Shown here: piece after piece, positions 26,110 through 35,625 of the stretch | Layout of the letters: every line of letters begins with the position of its first letter | Position numbering within the stretch: the stretch's first letter is position 1 | NCBI GenBank assembly: GCA_963764315.1 | Contig: CAVXSB010000006.1 | Location: 248,001-312,000 of the forward strand | Source of the DNA: DATLWN01 sp963764315 | Lineage (GTDB): Bacteria; Pseudomonadota; Zetaproteobacteria; Mariprofundales; Mariprofundaceae | DNA length: 64,000 bases | Reading direction: 5' to 3' | Notes under the pieces: generated by a model | Databases searched by the model: none | What the model was told of the DNA's origin: nothing | The model's input: only the letters and a program-made list of their open reading frames with translations | Position numbers and translations under genes: made by a program

Positions 26110-27980
26110 TGAGCCAGACCTCCAGCGTGTTGCCAGCCGCCAGGGTGGTGAGGTTGGCCGGGGACTGGCGGATGACCCAGCCGTCACCGTGTACGCGCAG
26201 CTGCAGGGCGTTGCTGGTCGCATAGGCCCTGACCTGGCGCAGCGACATCCCCTGCAGCGAGCCGTTGTGCGGTGCCGGTGCGGTAGCGGTGGTGGCAGCC
26301 TGCAGCACCTTCCACGGCGTGGCCTGGCCGTGGTCCGGGGCGATGCCGAGATAGGGCAGGGCGGCGGCGGCAATCTGGCGGAAGATCGGGGCGGCAACCT
26401 GGCCGCCGTAGATGCTCCGGGAAGGCTCGTCGACCATGACGACGATGACCAGTGCCGGATGGCCGGCCGGAACCGCGCCGGCGAATACGGCGTTGAAGCG
26501 TCGGTCCGAATAGTGGCCGTCGGCGCTGATTTTCTGGGCGGTGCCGGTCTTGCCGGACACGACGTAACCGGCGGGCACAGCCAGGGCGCCGGTGCCGTCG
26601 GGGCTGGCCGCCTGTTCGAGCATCGTCATGATCTGGTGGGCGATGTTCTCAGGCAGGATGCGCTGCGGCGGGGCGACCGGGTCACCCTCGACCAGCCTCG
26701 GGGAGACGCGCATGCCGCCGTTGGCCAGAACGCAAAAGGCCGTCGCAAGCTGCAACGGCGTGACGGCAATGCCCTGCCCGAAGGCGATATTGGCCGTTTC
26801 TACCGGCCCCCATCTGTCGATGGGTAGCAGGATGCCTGGGGATTCCCCCTCGAGATCGATACCCGTTCGTTCCCCAAAACCCAGCTTGGTCAGCATGCGA
26901 TCCAGCCGCTGTGGACCGACATCCAGGGCGATCTTGGCGGCGCCGATATTGCTGGACTTGGCGAGGATCTGCGTCATGTCCAGCCATCCCTCCGGATGGT
27001 CGTCGTGGATGACGTAGTTGGCGACGCGCATGCTGCCGTGCTCGCAGAAGACCCGGGAATCGGGGTGCCAATGCCCGGTCATCATGGCGGCGGCCATGGT
27101 GAAAGGTTTCATCGTGGAGCCGGGTTCGAACACGTCGGTGATGGCACGGTTACGCCACTGCCGCGGTTTGAACTTGCGGAAGTTGTTCGGGTTAAAACTC
27201 GGCCAGCTGGCCATGGCCAGAATGGCGCCGTCGTCCGGCCGCATGACGACGACCGAACCGCTCTTGGCCTTGTTCTTATTGATGCCCTCGACGAGGGCGG
27301 CATAGGCCATGCTCTGGATAGCCGCATCCAGGTACAGCCGCATATTCTGTCCCTGCTTCGGCTTGCGCAGCCAGATGCCGCCGGGCAGGGAACGGCCGCG
27401 GGCATCGCGCTGCACCTGCATCAGCCCGGGCGCGCCGGAGAGCTCTTTGTCCATCGACAGCTCCAGCCCCTCCAGGCCATGGCCGTCCACGCCGACGAAA
27501 CCGAGCAGATGGCCGGTCTCCGGTCCCTGGGGCTGGTAGCGCCGCCATTCTCGTCTCCTGGCGCACCCCGGGGATCTTCAGGGCCATGACGCGGGCGGCC
27601 TCGCTCGGAGGTACCTGGCGCGACAGCCAGACGAAGCCGGAATGGGCATGCAGGCGCTTGTTCAGCGTCTTGGCGGGCAGGGCCAGCGCCTTGGCCAGCT
27701 GGGGGATACGGCCTGCCGGCACCTCATCGGCGATGGCGGAGATCGACGGCACCTCGATGCTGTTGGCGAGGATGCGCCCGTGGCTATCGGTGATCAGCCC
27801 GCGCGGCGCCACGGACTCGAAGGTGCGGTAGCGCTGCTTGTCGGCCAGGGCGTCGAGGTGGCCGGCCTGCATCCATTGCAGGTCGACGGCGCGGATGACG
27901 AGTAGGGCCATGCCGAGCGCCACGAGGCCGGCGACGGCCTCGATGCGGCGGCGGAAATAGACGTGTTGCTTGGCGTTCAC
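26102..27980 (-). CDS. ftsI: Peptidoglycan transpeptidase FtsI (PBP3) with C-terminal PASTA domain; apparent single-base frameshift
   Basis: Septal transpeptidase working with FtsW. The reading frame opens at GTG 27980 (4-nt overlap with ftsL). It has one N-terminal membrane helix (about 14-32) and the pedestal motif APRGLITDSHGRILA. After QETR, near residue 144, the frame is lost; removing one A of the pair at 27548-27549 restores WRRYQPQGPETGHLLGF and gives 625 residues. Catalytic motifs then follow: STMK (Ser about 288), SSN (about 342) and KTGT (about 477). A PASTA-like domain ends the protein (about 574-625), which is unusual for a proteobacterial FtsI. An essential gene, so the break is probably sequence error. 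Confidence 0.9.
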
Positions 27981-28243
27981 GGACGGATGACCTGCATCGG
28001 CGACGGCGGGGCCATATCCAGGGTCTTGGCCGCGTTCCTGAGTCGGTCCGGGCGGGTGATGCTGGCCAGCTCGAGGTTCAGCTGGCTAAGCCTGGCCTGC
28101 AGGTCCTGGCGGGCCTTCAGGTCGCGCTGGGTCATCTGGGAGACCTCGTAGCGGGCATGGGAAAGCCACACCTCGGCGGCGGCGAGCACCAGGATGCAGC
28201 CGACGAGTATCAGGCCATAGGCCGGGCGCATTCGCTTCAGCAT
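27977..28243 (-). CDS. ftsL: Cell division protein FtsL
   Basis: Small bitopic divisome protein that partners FtsB and FtsQ. It has 88 residues: a short cytoplasmic tail, one membrane helix at about 8-27, and a periplasmic heptad coiled coil (LKARQDLQARLSQLNLEL) typical of the family. Position between rsmH and ftsI supports the call, since FtsL sequence conservation is weak. It overlaps rsmH by 7 nt and ftsI by 4 nt. Confidence 0.9.
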   Translation of the reverse strand: MLKRMRPAYGLILVGCILVLAAAEVWLSHARYEVSQMTQRDLKARQDLQARLSQLNLELASITRPDRLRNAAKTLDMAPPSPMQVIRP

Positions 28244-29193
28244 GCTGCGTCCCCGAGCCTTTCTGCGACGCGCATCATGGCCGAGCGGCTGCGCGGATTG
28301 GCTTGGGTTTCGTCCGCATCCGGGCGCACCGGCTTCTTGTGTACCCAGCGCATGGTGGAGATCTTGCCGCAGACGCAGACCGGCAACTCGGGCGGGCAGG
28401 TGCAGGGATGCACCTCGGCCTCGATCAGGTCCCGTGCCAGGCGATCCTCGCCGGAATGGAAGGAGATCACGGCCAGACGGCCGCCTGGTGCCAGGTGGTG
28501 CATGGCGGCGCGCAGACCGGACGCGATCTGGCCGAACTCGTCGTTGACCCAGATGCGCAGGGCCTGGAAGGTGCGTGTGGCCGGATGCTTGCCGCCGTAG
28601 CGCGCCTGGGGCGGCACGGCGTGGAAGCAGACATTCTCGAGATCACTGGTTGCGGCCAGCTTACCCTGCTGGCGGGCGGTCAGGATGGCGCGCGCGATGC
28701 GCCCGGCATAGCGCTCGTCCCCGTAGCTGCGGATGACCTCGGCAAGCTCCTTTTCCGAGACCTTATCCAGGCGCTCGGCCAGCGTGCGCCCCTCGGTGGT
28801 ATCCATGCGCATGTCCAGCGGGCCGTTCAGGCTGAACGAGAAGCCGCGGTCGGCCTCGTCCACCTGGGGCGAGGAGATACCGAGATCGAAGCCGATGCCG
28901 TTCACCCGATCCCATCCATGGTGGGCCAGCACGTCGGCCAGCGACGCAAAGCCGGCATGGGCGATAGCGAAACGCGCATCCGTTGCGGCCAGGCGCTCGC
29001 CCTCGCGTACGGCTGCCGGGTCGCGGTCCAGCGCCAGCAGCCTGCCCTGCGGCGACAGCAGGGCGAGCAGTGACCGCGCATGGCCGCCGCGCCCGAAGGT
29101 GCAGTCGACATACCGTCCATCTTCGTCGAGGCAGAGCGCCTCGACGAAGGCATGGAGGAGTACGGGGATATGCGCGGGATCGCCATCAGGCAC
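28237..29193 (-). CDS. rsmH: 16S rRNA m4C1402 methyltransferase RsmH (MraW)
   Basis: N4-methylates C1402 of 16S rRNA using S-adenosylmethionine. It has 318 residues. SAM-binding motif DCTFGRGGHARSLL, DLGISSPQVDEADRGFSF, DMRMD, and the C-terminal SFHSGEDR are diagnostic. The frame shows no suitable ATG; GTG 29193 fits the family N-terminus (HIPVLLHAFVEAL) and has AAGGGG 7 nt upstream. It overlaps the mraZ 3' end by 8 nt. Confidence 0.95.
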   Translation of the reverse strand: MPDGDPAHIPVLLHAFVEALCLDEDGRYVDCTFGRGGHARSLLALLSPQGRLLALDRDPAAVREGERLAATDARFAIAHAGFASLADVLAHHGWDRVNGIGFDLGISSPQVDEADRGFSFSLNGPLDMRMDTTEGRTLAERLDKVSEKELAEVIRSYGDERYAGRIARAILTARQQGKLAATSDLENVCFHAVPPQARYGGKHPATRTFQALRIWVNDEFGQIASGLRAAMHHLAPGGRLAVISFHSGEDRLARDLIEAEVHPCTCPPELPVCVCGKISTMRWVHKKPVRPDADETQANPRSRSAMMRVAERLGDAAC

Positions 29194-29620
29194 TTCCGCG
29201 CCCCTTCCTGAGCATGGCGAGATCCTGTTCGAGCTGCTGTTGCCGGGTCTCGGCGTCCCAGATCTCGAAATGGTTGGCGCCGCCGGCAAACACCACTTTC
29301 TTTTTCAGCCCGGCGTGCTCGCGCAGCACGGCGGAAATCAGCACGCGCCCCTGGCGGTCGGGCTGACAGGTGATGGCGGGACTGATGACGAAGCGTTCGA
29401 AGGCGCGGACCCAGGGGTCGTCGATGGGCTTGCCGCGCACCTCGGCCAGTACGACGCGTTCCCACTCCTTCGGCGGGTAGACGCGGACACAGCCGTCATA
29501 GTCGCGGGTAACGACGACGCTTTCGTCGTCGTAGCGGCGTTTCAGGGCGTCACGGAAAGACGCAGGGATGCTGATGCGCCCCTTGCTGTCCATGGTGTTT
29601 TCGAACTCGCCTTGAAACAT
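29186..29620 (-). CDS. mraZ: Transcriptional regulator MraZ
   Basis: First gene of the dcw cluster. MraZ is an AbrB-fold DNA-binding protein that represses its own operon. It has 144 residues with the family opening MFQGEFENTMDSKGRISIPASFRD and a second half-repeat QPDRQGRVLIS. Start 29620; GGAGGAAG lies 12 nt upstream, a rather long spacing. Predicted MraZ boxes and a promoter lie directly upstream, consistent with autoregulation. Confidence 0.96.
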   Translation of the reverse strand: MFQGEFENTMDSKGRISIPASFRDALKRRYDDESVVVTRDYDGCVRVYPPKEWERVVLAEVRGKPIDDPWVRAFERFVISPAITCQPDRQGRVLISAVLREHAGLKKKVVFAGGANHFEIWDAETRQQQLEQDLAMLRKGRGSA

Positions 29621-29655
29621 TTTGGGCCGCTTCCTCCCAGCCAAGTGGTTGGTTT

Positions 29656-29671
29656 ACCCACATTTCCCCAC
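29656..29671 (-). promoter_or_regulatory. MraZ-box operator (two direct repeats)
   Basis: On the minus strand, GTGGGG (29671-29666) and GTGGGT (29661-29656) are tandem repeats separated by 4 bases, with a 10-base period. This matches the TGGGN direct repeats bound by MraZ in other bacteria. They lie just downstream of the predicted -10, at or after the likely transcription start, where binding would block initiation. Confidence 0.7.
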
Positions 29672-29679
29672 TTGATGCC

Positions 29680-29708
29680 AATATTGGCCATAGATCAACC
29701 CTTGTCAA
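29680..29708 (-). promoter_or_regulatory. Predicted sigma-70 promoter of the dcw cluster
   Basis: On the minus strand a consensus -35, TTGACA (29708-29703), is followed after exactly 17 bases by AATATT (29685-29680), a 4/6 match to the -10 consensus. Transcription would start near 29672 and lead into mraZ. It lies in the 222-base gap between kdsB and mraZ. Confidence 0.65.
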
Positions 29709-29842
29709 TGGCTTGCGGGGCAGTGTGTGGCCGATGGCGCCGGGGTATGGCGGGTGATCCCGCGTGGAGAAATGCATATGAGAGCCGGTTTTTTGCCGGC
29801 TCCTGCCTATGGTGGGGAAATGTGGTGGCTCTTGCGGCCGGA

Positions 29843-30562
29843 TCAGTTGGAGGCGAGCAGGCGCTCGACGCGGGCGAGATCCTCGGGGGTATCGACGCCG
29901 ATGGTGGCGAAACGGCCGATGGTGACGGCGATGGCATGGCCGTGGTGCAGTGCCCTGAGCTGCTCAAGCTGCTCGGCCTGTTCCGCCTGGCTTGGGGAGA
30001 GCGTCGGATAGGCGAGCAGGAAATCCCGGCGGTAGGCATACAGGCCGATGTGCTTCAGATGCGTGGCGTGGCCTTCCTGCCTGGGATAGGGGATGAGTGC
30101 CCGGCTGAAGTACAGCGCATGCCCACGCGCGTCCACGACAAGTTTAACCGCGTTCGCATCCCCGGCCATGCCTGCCTCGAGCGGTTCGGCCAGCGTAGCC
30201 ATCTGCAGCCCCGGGTCCTGCAGCAGCGGCTGCACGGCGGCGCGGATCGCCTCCGGCCGGATCAGGGGCTCGTCCCCTTGCACATTGACGACGATGTCGC
30301 AGTCGACAGCGGCGAAGGCCTCGGCCAGGCGGTCCGTGCCGCTGGCATGTCCATCGGATGTCATGCGCACCACGGCCCCATGTCGGGTGGCGGCCTCGGC
30401 GATGCGATCATCGTCGGTGGCGACGATGACCGGGCCGAGTTCGGCGGCAAGGGCCCGTTCGATGACGTGGGCGATTAGCGGGCGCCCGGCGAGCGGTACC
30501 AGGGGCTTGCCCGGGAAACGCGTGGAGGCAAAGCGGGCGGGGATGCCGATGGCGATACGCAA
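29843..30562 (-). CDS. kdsB: 3-deoxy-manno-octulosonate cytidylyltransferase KdsB
   Basis: Activates Kdo to CMP-Kdo for LPS inner core assembly. It has 239 residues. The N-terminus IAIGIPARFASTRFPGKPL is the nucleotidyltransferase signature; NVQGDEPLI and HIGLYAYRRDFL follow. The only start that matches the family N-terminus is TTG 30562, one base after the stop of the upstream kinase gene, so translation is probably coupled. It is the last gene of the LPS cluster. Confidence 0.93.
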   Translation of the reverse strand: MRIAIGIPARFASTRFPGKPLVPLAGRPLIAHVIERALAAELGPVIVATDDDRIAEAATRHGAVVRMTSDGHASGTDRLAEAFAAVDCDIVVNVQGDEPLIRPEAIRAAVQPLLQDPGLQMATLAEPLEAGMAGDANAVKLVVDARGHALYFSRALIPYPRQEGHATHLKHIGLYAYRRDFLLAYPTLSPSQAEQAEQLEQLRALHHGHAIAVTIGRFATIGVDTPEDLARVERLLASN

Positions 30563-30563
30563 G

Positions 30564-31483
30564 CTAGTGCCCGAGGATCTCGTCCCAGCTGGCGGTGGCG
30601 GTGCCGACCTTGCCCACCACGACACCGGCGGCGCGGTTGGCGTGCTGGGCGGCGGTCAGCGGATCGTCGCCGCGCGCCAGGCAGCTGGTGAATACGGCGA
30701 TGACGGTGTCTCCGGCGCCGGTGACATCGAAGACGTCGCGGGCAGCGGTGGCGATATGGTGGCAAGCCTTGCCGTCATAAAGCGACATGCCCTTCTCCGA
30801 GCGTGTGATCAGCGTCAGCTTCAGGTCCAGCATCTCATGCAGGCGGCGGGCGATGGCCTCGACATGGGCGTCGTCGTTGATCGCCGGCATACCGGCCATG
30901 GCCGAAGCCTCGTGCAGGTTCGGGGTGATGAGGGTGGCATGGACATAGGCCTGGGTATTCTCCGGCTTCGGATCGATGGCGATGATCTTGCCCTGAAGCC
31001 GCTGCGATCAAGCGCCGCCACCAGATCGGCCGACAGCACGCCCTTACCGTAATCGGAGAGAATGACCGCATCGATGTCCGGCAGCATGGCTTCTACGGCC
31101 GTTCGAGTCTGGCCCGGGTCTCTGGCAAGGATCGGTTGCTTCCATTCGTGGTCGAAGCGCACGACCTGCTGGTGGCGGGCGATGACGCGGGTCTTGATGC
31201 CGGTCGGCCGGCCGTTGTCCTTGGTGATGATGCCACGGATGTCCGTGCCGATGTCTTGCAGACTGCGGCAGGTCCAGGCGCCGGGCTCGTCGTCGCCGAC
31301 GACGCCGATGATGGCGGAGTCCTCGCTCAGGGCATGCAGGTTGCGCACGACGTTGGCTGCACCACCGAGGCGGCGGTCGATCTGTTCGACCTCGACCACG
31401 GGAACGGGGGCCTCCGGGGAGATGCGCGATACATCGCCCCATACGAACTCGTCCACGATGATGTCGCCGATAACCAGAATCAT
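30564..31483 (-). CDS. hldA: D-glycero-beta-D-manno-heptose-7-phosphate kinase (HldA/RfaE1); apparent single-base frameshift
   Basis: PfkB-family kinase making heptose 1,7-bisphosphate for ADP-heptose. The N-terminal part reads from ATG 31483 (VIGDIIVDEFVWG, RRLGGAANV) through ILSDYGKGVL. At about 30991-30994 the frame shifts; adding one G to the ggg run gives GFRGKIIAIDPKPEN and continues to DVTGAGDTVIAVF, the PfkB catalytic motif. Repaired length is about 306 residues. It has the kinase domain only, without the HldC adenylyltransferase half found in E. coli HldE. No hldC is visible in the window. Confidence 0.88.
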
Positions 31484-31541
31484 GGGCGGATGCTAGCAAG
31501 CCGCCGGCCCGATCGCCATCCGGGATTGCGGGAAGGGACCG

Positions 31542-32357
31542 TCAGGCCGGCAGGCGCATGACGGCGTAGATGCCCTTGCGCCAGCGCGGCAGCAGGTCGC
31601 GCATGCGTGCCACCCCGATCGCCAGCTGTCCCCGCTTGCGGTTGTACGGCGAGTAGTAGCGGCACTCCGGCATCTCCAGGCCGAAGAAGGCGGCGATGTC
31701 CTGCATGTCCTCCAGGCTCAGCTCGTGGTTGTGCCGGTCGTAATACGGCACGCCATGCGTGATCAGCGGCTGTTGTTCCAGGTAATGCCGGCGCATGTTC
31801 CACATGATGGTCTTGCCGCGAAGCAGGCGCGATACATTGTGGAAGCAGGCGATGTTGGGGGCATCGATGAGGAGGATGCCGCCGGGGCGGGTGATGCGGA
31901 TCAACTCCTCCAATGCATGGCGCGGCGAGTAGGTGAAATGCTCGATGGTCTGGGCCAGCACCACGGCGTCGAAGCTGTCGTCGGCATAGGGAGCGGGGTC
32001 CGCCTCCAGGTGCCAGCGCCGGTAATGGATGCCGAGCGGTTCGTAGATCGGCAGGCTCTCGTAGATATCCGAGGCATGAGCCTCGAAACCCGCCGCCTTG
32101 ATGGCGGCCGGCTGCATGCCGTAACCGGCCCCGGCGTCCAGCACCCTCGCTCCCTGCGGGCAATGGCGGGCGACGGCGGCGAGCAGCAGCGCGAAGCGGT
32201 CCGCACTGCCATCGAAATAGTTGTCGATATCCGCCACGCTCGGCATGTACTGGCTGACCCAAGCCTCGTCGTGGGCGATGGCATCGGCCAGCAGCGGGCG
32301 CAGCCCGGCCCAGGCATCGGCGACCGCCTTGCGGGCATCCGTGATTCCCGTGTTCAT
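31542..32357 (-). CDS. Class I SAM-dependent methyltransferase in LPS cluster
   Basis: A 271-residue methyltransferase with motif I VLDAGAGYGMQP, acidic post-I position HASDIYE, FDAVVLAQTIEHF and LLIDAPN. Substrate unknown; the context of core glycosyltransferases suggests a sugar or lipid-linked intermediate. Residues 170-240 (NMRRHYLEQQP, PYYDRHNHELSLEDM) are family-specific. AGGAG precedes ATG 32357. It overlaps the upstream glycosyltransferase by 4 nt. Confidence 0.8.
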   Translation of the reverse strand: MNTGITDARKAVADAWAGLRPLLADAIAHDEAWVSQYMPSVADIDNYFDGSADRFALLLAAVARHCPQGARVLDAGAGYGMQPAAIKAAGFEAHASDIYESLPIYEPLGIHYRRWHLEADPAPYADDSFDAVVLAQTIEHFTYSPRHALEELIRITRPGGILLIDAPNIACFHNVSRLLRGKTIMWNMRRHYLEQQPLITHGVPYYDRHNHELSLEDMQDIAAFFGLEMPECRYYSPYNRKRGQLAIGVARMRDLLPRWRKGIYAVMRLPA

Positions 32358-33134
32358 GGCAACTCCTGCGGTGGATGCGTCCAGTTGGTGTCGGCCGTGG
32401 CCCTTTTTGCATAGCGGTAGAAGGTGCCCTCGAAGTTGCCGAGGGCGATGACGAAGCCGGCCCGGCCGTCGAGGAAGCCGAGCTTGAGCACATAGATGCG
32501 CACGAAGGCCCACAGGCCGTGTGCGAGCGCCCGCCCGATGCCCCCGGCCGGCCGGCCCTTGCGCGCGAGCTTGGCCGCGCCGAGCGTCGAGTAGCGCTGC
32601 ATCTTGTCGATCACCTGCTCCAGGTTCTGGTAAGGGCACCTGCACGATGGCCGATTGCAGGTGCCCGATGCTGCCGTCGACCCGAAAGGACTCGTGCACC
32701 TCGTCCCGCTCGTCGAAGACCAGGGCGTGTTTACGGAACAGCTGCGGCTGGCGGTAGTCGGGATACCAGCCGCCATGCCGGATCCAGCGGCCCATGAACC
32801 AGTTGCGGCGCGGCACGTAATAGGCGTCGGCGGCGGGGTTGGCGAGCAGGTTGCGGATCTCGGCCTCCGCCGCCGGCGTGCAGCGTTCGTCCGCATCGAG
32901 ACTGAATACCCAGTCGTGGTCGCAGGCGGCGATGGCGTCGTTGCGCAGCCTGCCGAAACCGTTGAAGTCCAGCTGCCTGACCTCCGCGCCGTGCTCCGCG
33001 GCGATTTTCGCCGTGTCGTCGGTGCTGTGGGAATCGAGCACCAGCACCTCGTCCGCCCAGGCCACGCTGTCGACGGCCTCGGCGATCTTCCCGGCCTCAT
33101 TGAAGGTGATGATGTAGGCGGAAATCTTGGTCAC
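32354..33134 (-). CDS. Glycosyltransferase family 2, WaaE/KdtX-like; apparent single-base frameshift
   Basis: Predicted LPS-core glucosyltransferase of the WaaE/KdtX type. From GTG 33134: SAYIITFNEAGKI, VLDSHSTDDTAK, FSLDADERCT (DxD-type), and the family-specific NWFMGRWIRHGGWYPDYR. After AIVQVP the frame shifts; deleting one A of 32632-32633 gives YQNLEQVIDKMQRYS and continues to the stop at 32354 (259 residues, normal length). GTGA overlap with the upstream gene. The transferred sugar cannot be read from sequence. Confidence 0.82.
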
Positions 33135-33976
33135 AGGGCGTTCTCCTCCAGCTCCCCGATACCCTGGAGCGCACGCACGCGGCGCTCATCCAGGCAATCC
33201 TGCAGCAGCCGTTCGTTTTCCGGCACCTTGCCCCGGTCCTCCTCCGGGTGCCACAGGTGCAGCACCGGGCTTCCCCTGAGGTTGCAGCGGCGGATGCCGG
33301 CATGGAACAGGCGGGCCACGAGATCCGAATCCTCCCGTCCCCAGCCCTCGAAGGCCTCGTCGAAGCCGTTGACGGTGATGAGGTCCTGGCGCCAGCAGGA
33401 CATATGGCAGCCGTGGATACCATGCAGCTTCCGGCCGGGTGCGGCCAGATGCGGCGGGAGCAGCAGCGGCAGCGTGCGGTTGATGCGGTGGTGCAGGCGG
33501 TGGCCGATCAGGTTGTACCAGTGCAGGTCCGGTAGTTCGCCGCGCTGCAGCAGGCCGGCGGCATATGGGCGGGACAGCAGGATGCGGCTGCCGGTGAGCA
33601 GGCATCCTTCCCTGGCCAGACGCCGGTGCGTCGACACCAGGCCCTGGGGGGGAATGCAGTCGCCGTCGGTCAGGATCACATAGGGCTCGGTCACCGCCTT
33701 CAGGGCCAGGTTGTGCACGCGGGCCTTGCGGAAGCCGCGATCCTCATGCCAGATGTGGCGGATCTCGACCGGGAAGTCCGCCTGCATGTCCCGGATCATC
33801 GCGGCGGTGGTCTCGGTGGAGCCATCGTCGGCGATGTAGATGCAGAAATCGTGGCTGTCCTGCCGCCGGTAGCCCTCGAGCACCAGGCGCAGGAATTCCG
33901 GGCGATTGTACGTGGAGATGACGACGGCGATGGTTCGGGGCGCCGTGTCGGTGGCTAAGGGCGCCTGCCCGCTCAT
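33131..33976 (-). CDS. Glycosyltransferase family 2 with galactosyltransferase-type C-terminal domain
   Basis: A 281-residue GT-A enzyme: AVVISTYNRPEFL, IADDGSTE, ILTDGDCIPP (metal-binding DxD-like), then FDEAFEGWGREDSDLVARL, the signature of the C-terminal glycosyltransferase 7 domain. It probably extends the LPS core. ATG 33976 overlaps the preceding gene by 4 nt, favouring it over an ATG nine codons upstream. No membrane segment. Confidence 0.85.
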   Translation of the reverse strand: MSGQAPLATDTAPRTIAVVISTYNRPEFLRLVLEGYRRQDSHDFCIYIADDGSTETTAAMIRDMQADFPVEIRHIWHEDRGFRKARVHNLALKAVTEPYVILTDGDCIPPQGLVSTHRRLAREGCLLTGSRILLSRPYAAGLLQRGELPDLHWYNLIGHRLHHRINRTLPLLLPPHLAAPGRKLHGIHGCHMSCWRQDLITVNGFDEAFEGWGREDSDLVARLFHAGIRRCNLRGSPVLHLWHPEEDRGKVPENERLLQDCLDERRVRALQGIGELEENAL

Positions 33977-35022
33977 CCCACGAGCTCCCGCCAGCATTGC
34001 CATACCTTATCGATCGGTTGCGTGTCCATGCAGGCGCTGCGGCTCTGGCGGCTGCGCTCGCAGCCCTCGAGCTGGCAGGGCACGCAGCCGAACTCGCGTT
34101 GCAGAAGCATGACATTGCCCTGGTGCTGTACGCCGCCGGGGGCGAACGGCCGGTAGGGCGCGCGGCCGTCGAATCCGTTCGGCCATGGGCCCCACAGGCG
34201 CGGATCGGTGGGGCCGAACAGGGCCAGCGTCGGTGTGCCGGTGCTGGCGGCCAGATGCGTGTTCGCGGTATCCAGGCCGATATAGCCGGCGGCCTGGCGG
34301 CTGAGGGATGCCAGCTGCGGCCAGCTCAGCTCCCCGGCCAGGATGCGGATCTGTGCTTGCGGGATATCCTTGACCAGCGCCTCGGCGGCGGCCCGCTCCG
34401 ACGGCCCCGCCGTCAGTACCACATGCAGTCCGGACTCCAGCAGGCGGGCGATCAGCGCCTGCCAGTGTTCGCCTGGCCAGTGCTTGTAGCCCCAACGGGC
34501 GAACGGATGCACATGTGCGAAGCGCACGCCGGCCTCCCAGCCGAGCCGTTCCCGCACATGGGCATCGTCACCTTCCGTCCAGTCGATACCGACCTCGCGG
34601 ATCACCGGTGCGCCGGCCATGCGCGCCAGGTCGAAGGCGTAGCTGGCCATATGGCTCAGGCCGTCGTGCCGGCAATAGGCCTTGGCCAGCCGGCGCTTCC
34701 ATGCATCCTGGGGGCGGGCGTAGTCGAGGGAGAATACCTGTCTTGCTGCCGTCAGGGCGATCAGCATCGGCCGGTCAGAGGGGGTGGTGACGCAGGCGAT
34801 GTCGTAGCGGCGGCGTAGCCGGCGCAGCATGCCCCAGGTGGCGGAGGCCTTCGGTTCCAGTACATGCACGTTCTGGGCAAAGGCCTGGCCCGTGATGATG
34901 GTCTCGGTGCCGGGGGCCACCAGCCAGTCGACTTCAAAGCCGGCGGCGGCCAGGGAGCGTGCCAGCGGCGTGGCCATCAGCGTGTCGCCGAGATAACGGC
35001 AGACGACGACCAGCGCGCGCAT
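33973..35022 (-). CDS. Glycosyltransferase family 9 (heptosyltransferase III-like)
   Basis: A 349-residue GT9 enzyme (VVVCRYLGDTLMATPL at the N-terminus; ADP-heptose-binding half with GYIGLDTANTHLAASTGTPTLALFGPTDP). It is the third GT9 gene of the cluster beside waaC and waaF, so a WaaQ/heptosyltransferase III-like role is inferred. The C-terminus has a Cys-rich stretch (CVPCQLEGCERS) also seen in waaF and waaC here. It starts 2 nt after the methyltransferase stop. Confidence 0.82.
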   Translation of the reverse strand: MRALVVVCRYLGDTLMATPLARSLAAAGFEVDWLVAPGTETIITGQAFAQNVHVLEPKASATWGMLRRLRRRYDIACVTTPSDRPMLIALTAARQVFSLDYARPQDAWKRRLAKAYCRHDGLSHMASYAFDLARMAGAPVIREVGIDWTEGDDAHVRERLGWEAGVRFAHVHPFARWGYKHWPGEHWQALIARLLESGLHVVLTAGPSERAAAEALVKDIPQAQIRILAGELSWPQLASLSRQAAGYIGLDTANTHLAASTGTPTLALFGPTDPRLWGPWPNGFDGRAPYRPFAPGGVQHQGNVMLLQREFGCVPCQLEGCERSRQSRSACMDTQPIDKVWQCWRELVG

Positions 35023-35024
35023 GC

Positions 35025-35625
35025 CTACAGGCCGCCCCGCCACCATCCGATCAGCGTGAACAGAATGATGCCGGCGAGCATGGCCAGCGCGTTCTTGTGT
35101 TCCCGATGCTTGTACACCAGGGCCCAGACATAGCTGCCGCGGCCGGGGTGGCCGGTCGGGCGCGGGAAGAACAACGGTACGGCTGCGGCCCATTGCCGGA
35201 ACTCGTCGCCGAACAACGTTTCCATGTACTGAGCCTCGTGGCGCAGCACCGGGCGGTAGATGATGGTGAACAGCACGATCCCGAGCACCGCCGCCCAGGG
35301 ATTGGCGGCCATGGTGCAGAAGCCGGCAAAGATGATGGCGTTGGCGAAGTACAGGGGATTGCGTGTGAAGCGGTAAGGGCCGGCCGTCGCCAGCCGCGCA
35401 TTCTTGTCGATATAGCCGGAGGCCCAGGCGCGGCCGGCCTCGCCGAGCAGCACGATGGCGGCACCCAGCCACAGCGAGAGCCAGCGTCGGACGGGCGAAT
35501 GCCAGCAGCAGCACGATGACCGGCGCCGTGGCCCAGATGCGGTGGGTGGAGCACCATTGCTCGATGGTGGCGTACCAGCCTTGCTCGGTCATGTCTGCTT
35601 CCAGGTGGGGGTCGGGATGGCTCAT
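35025..35625 (-). CDS. Isoprenylcysteine carboxyl methyltransferase-like membrane protein; apparent single-base frameshift
   Basis: Membrane methyltransferase of the ICMT/PEMT type: NARLATAGPYRFTRNPLYFAN is the conserved SAM-binding signature, followed by RHEAQYMETLFGDEF. The N-terminal half begins at ATG 35625 (4-nt overlap with the DUF3108 gene) in a different frame. Dropping one base at about 35493-35497 joins the membrane helix (APVIVLLLAF) to VRRWLSLWLGAAIVLLGEAGRAW, giving about 199 residues. Substrate unknown. Its place among LPS genes is notable because this family usually modifies lipids or prenylated targets. Confidence 0.72.
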
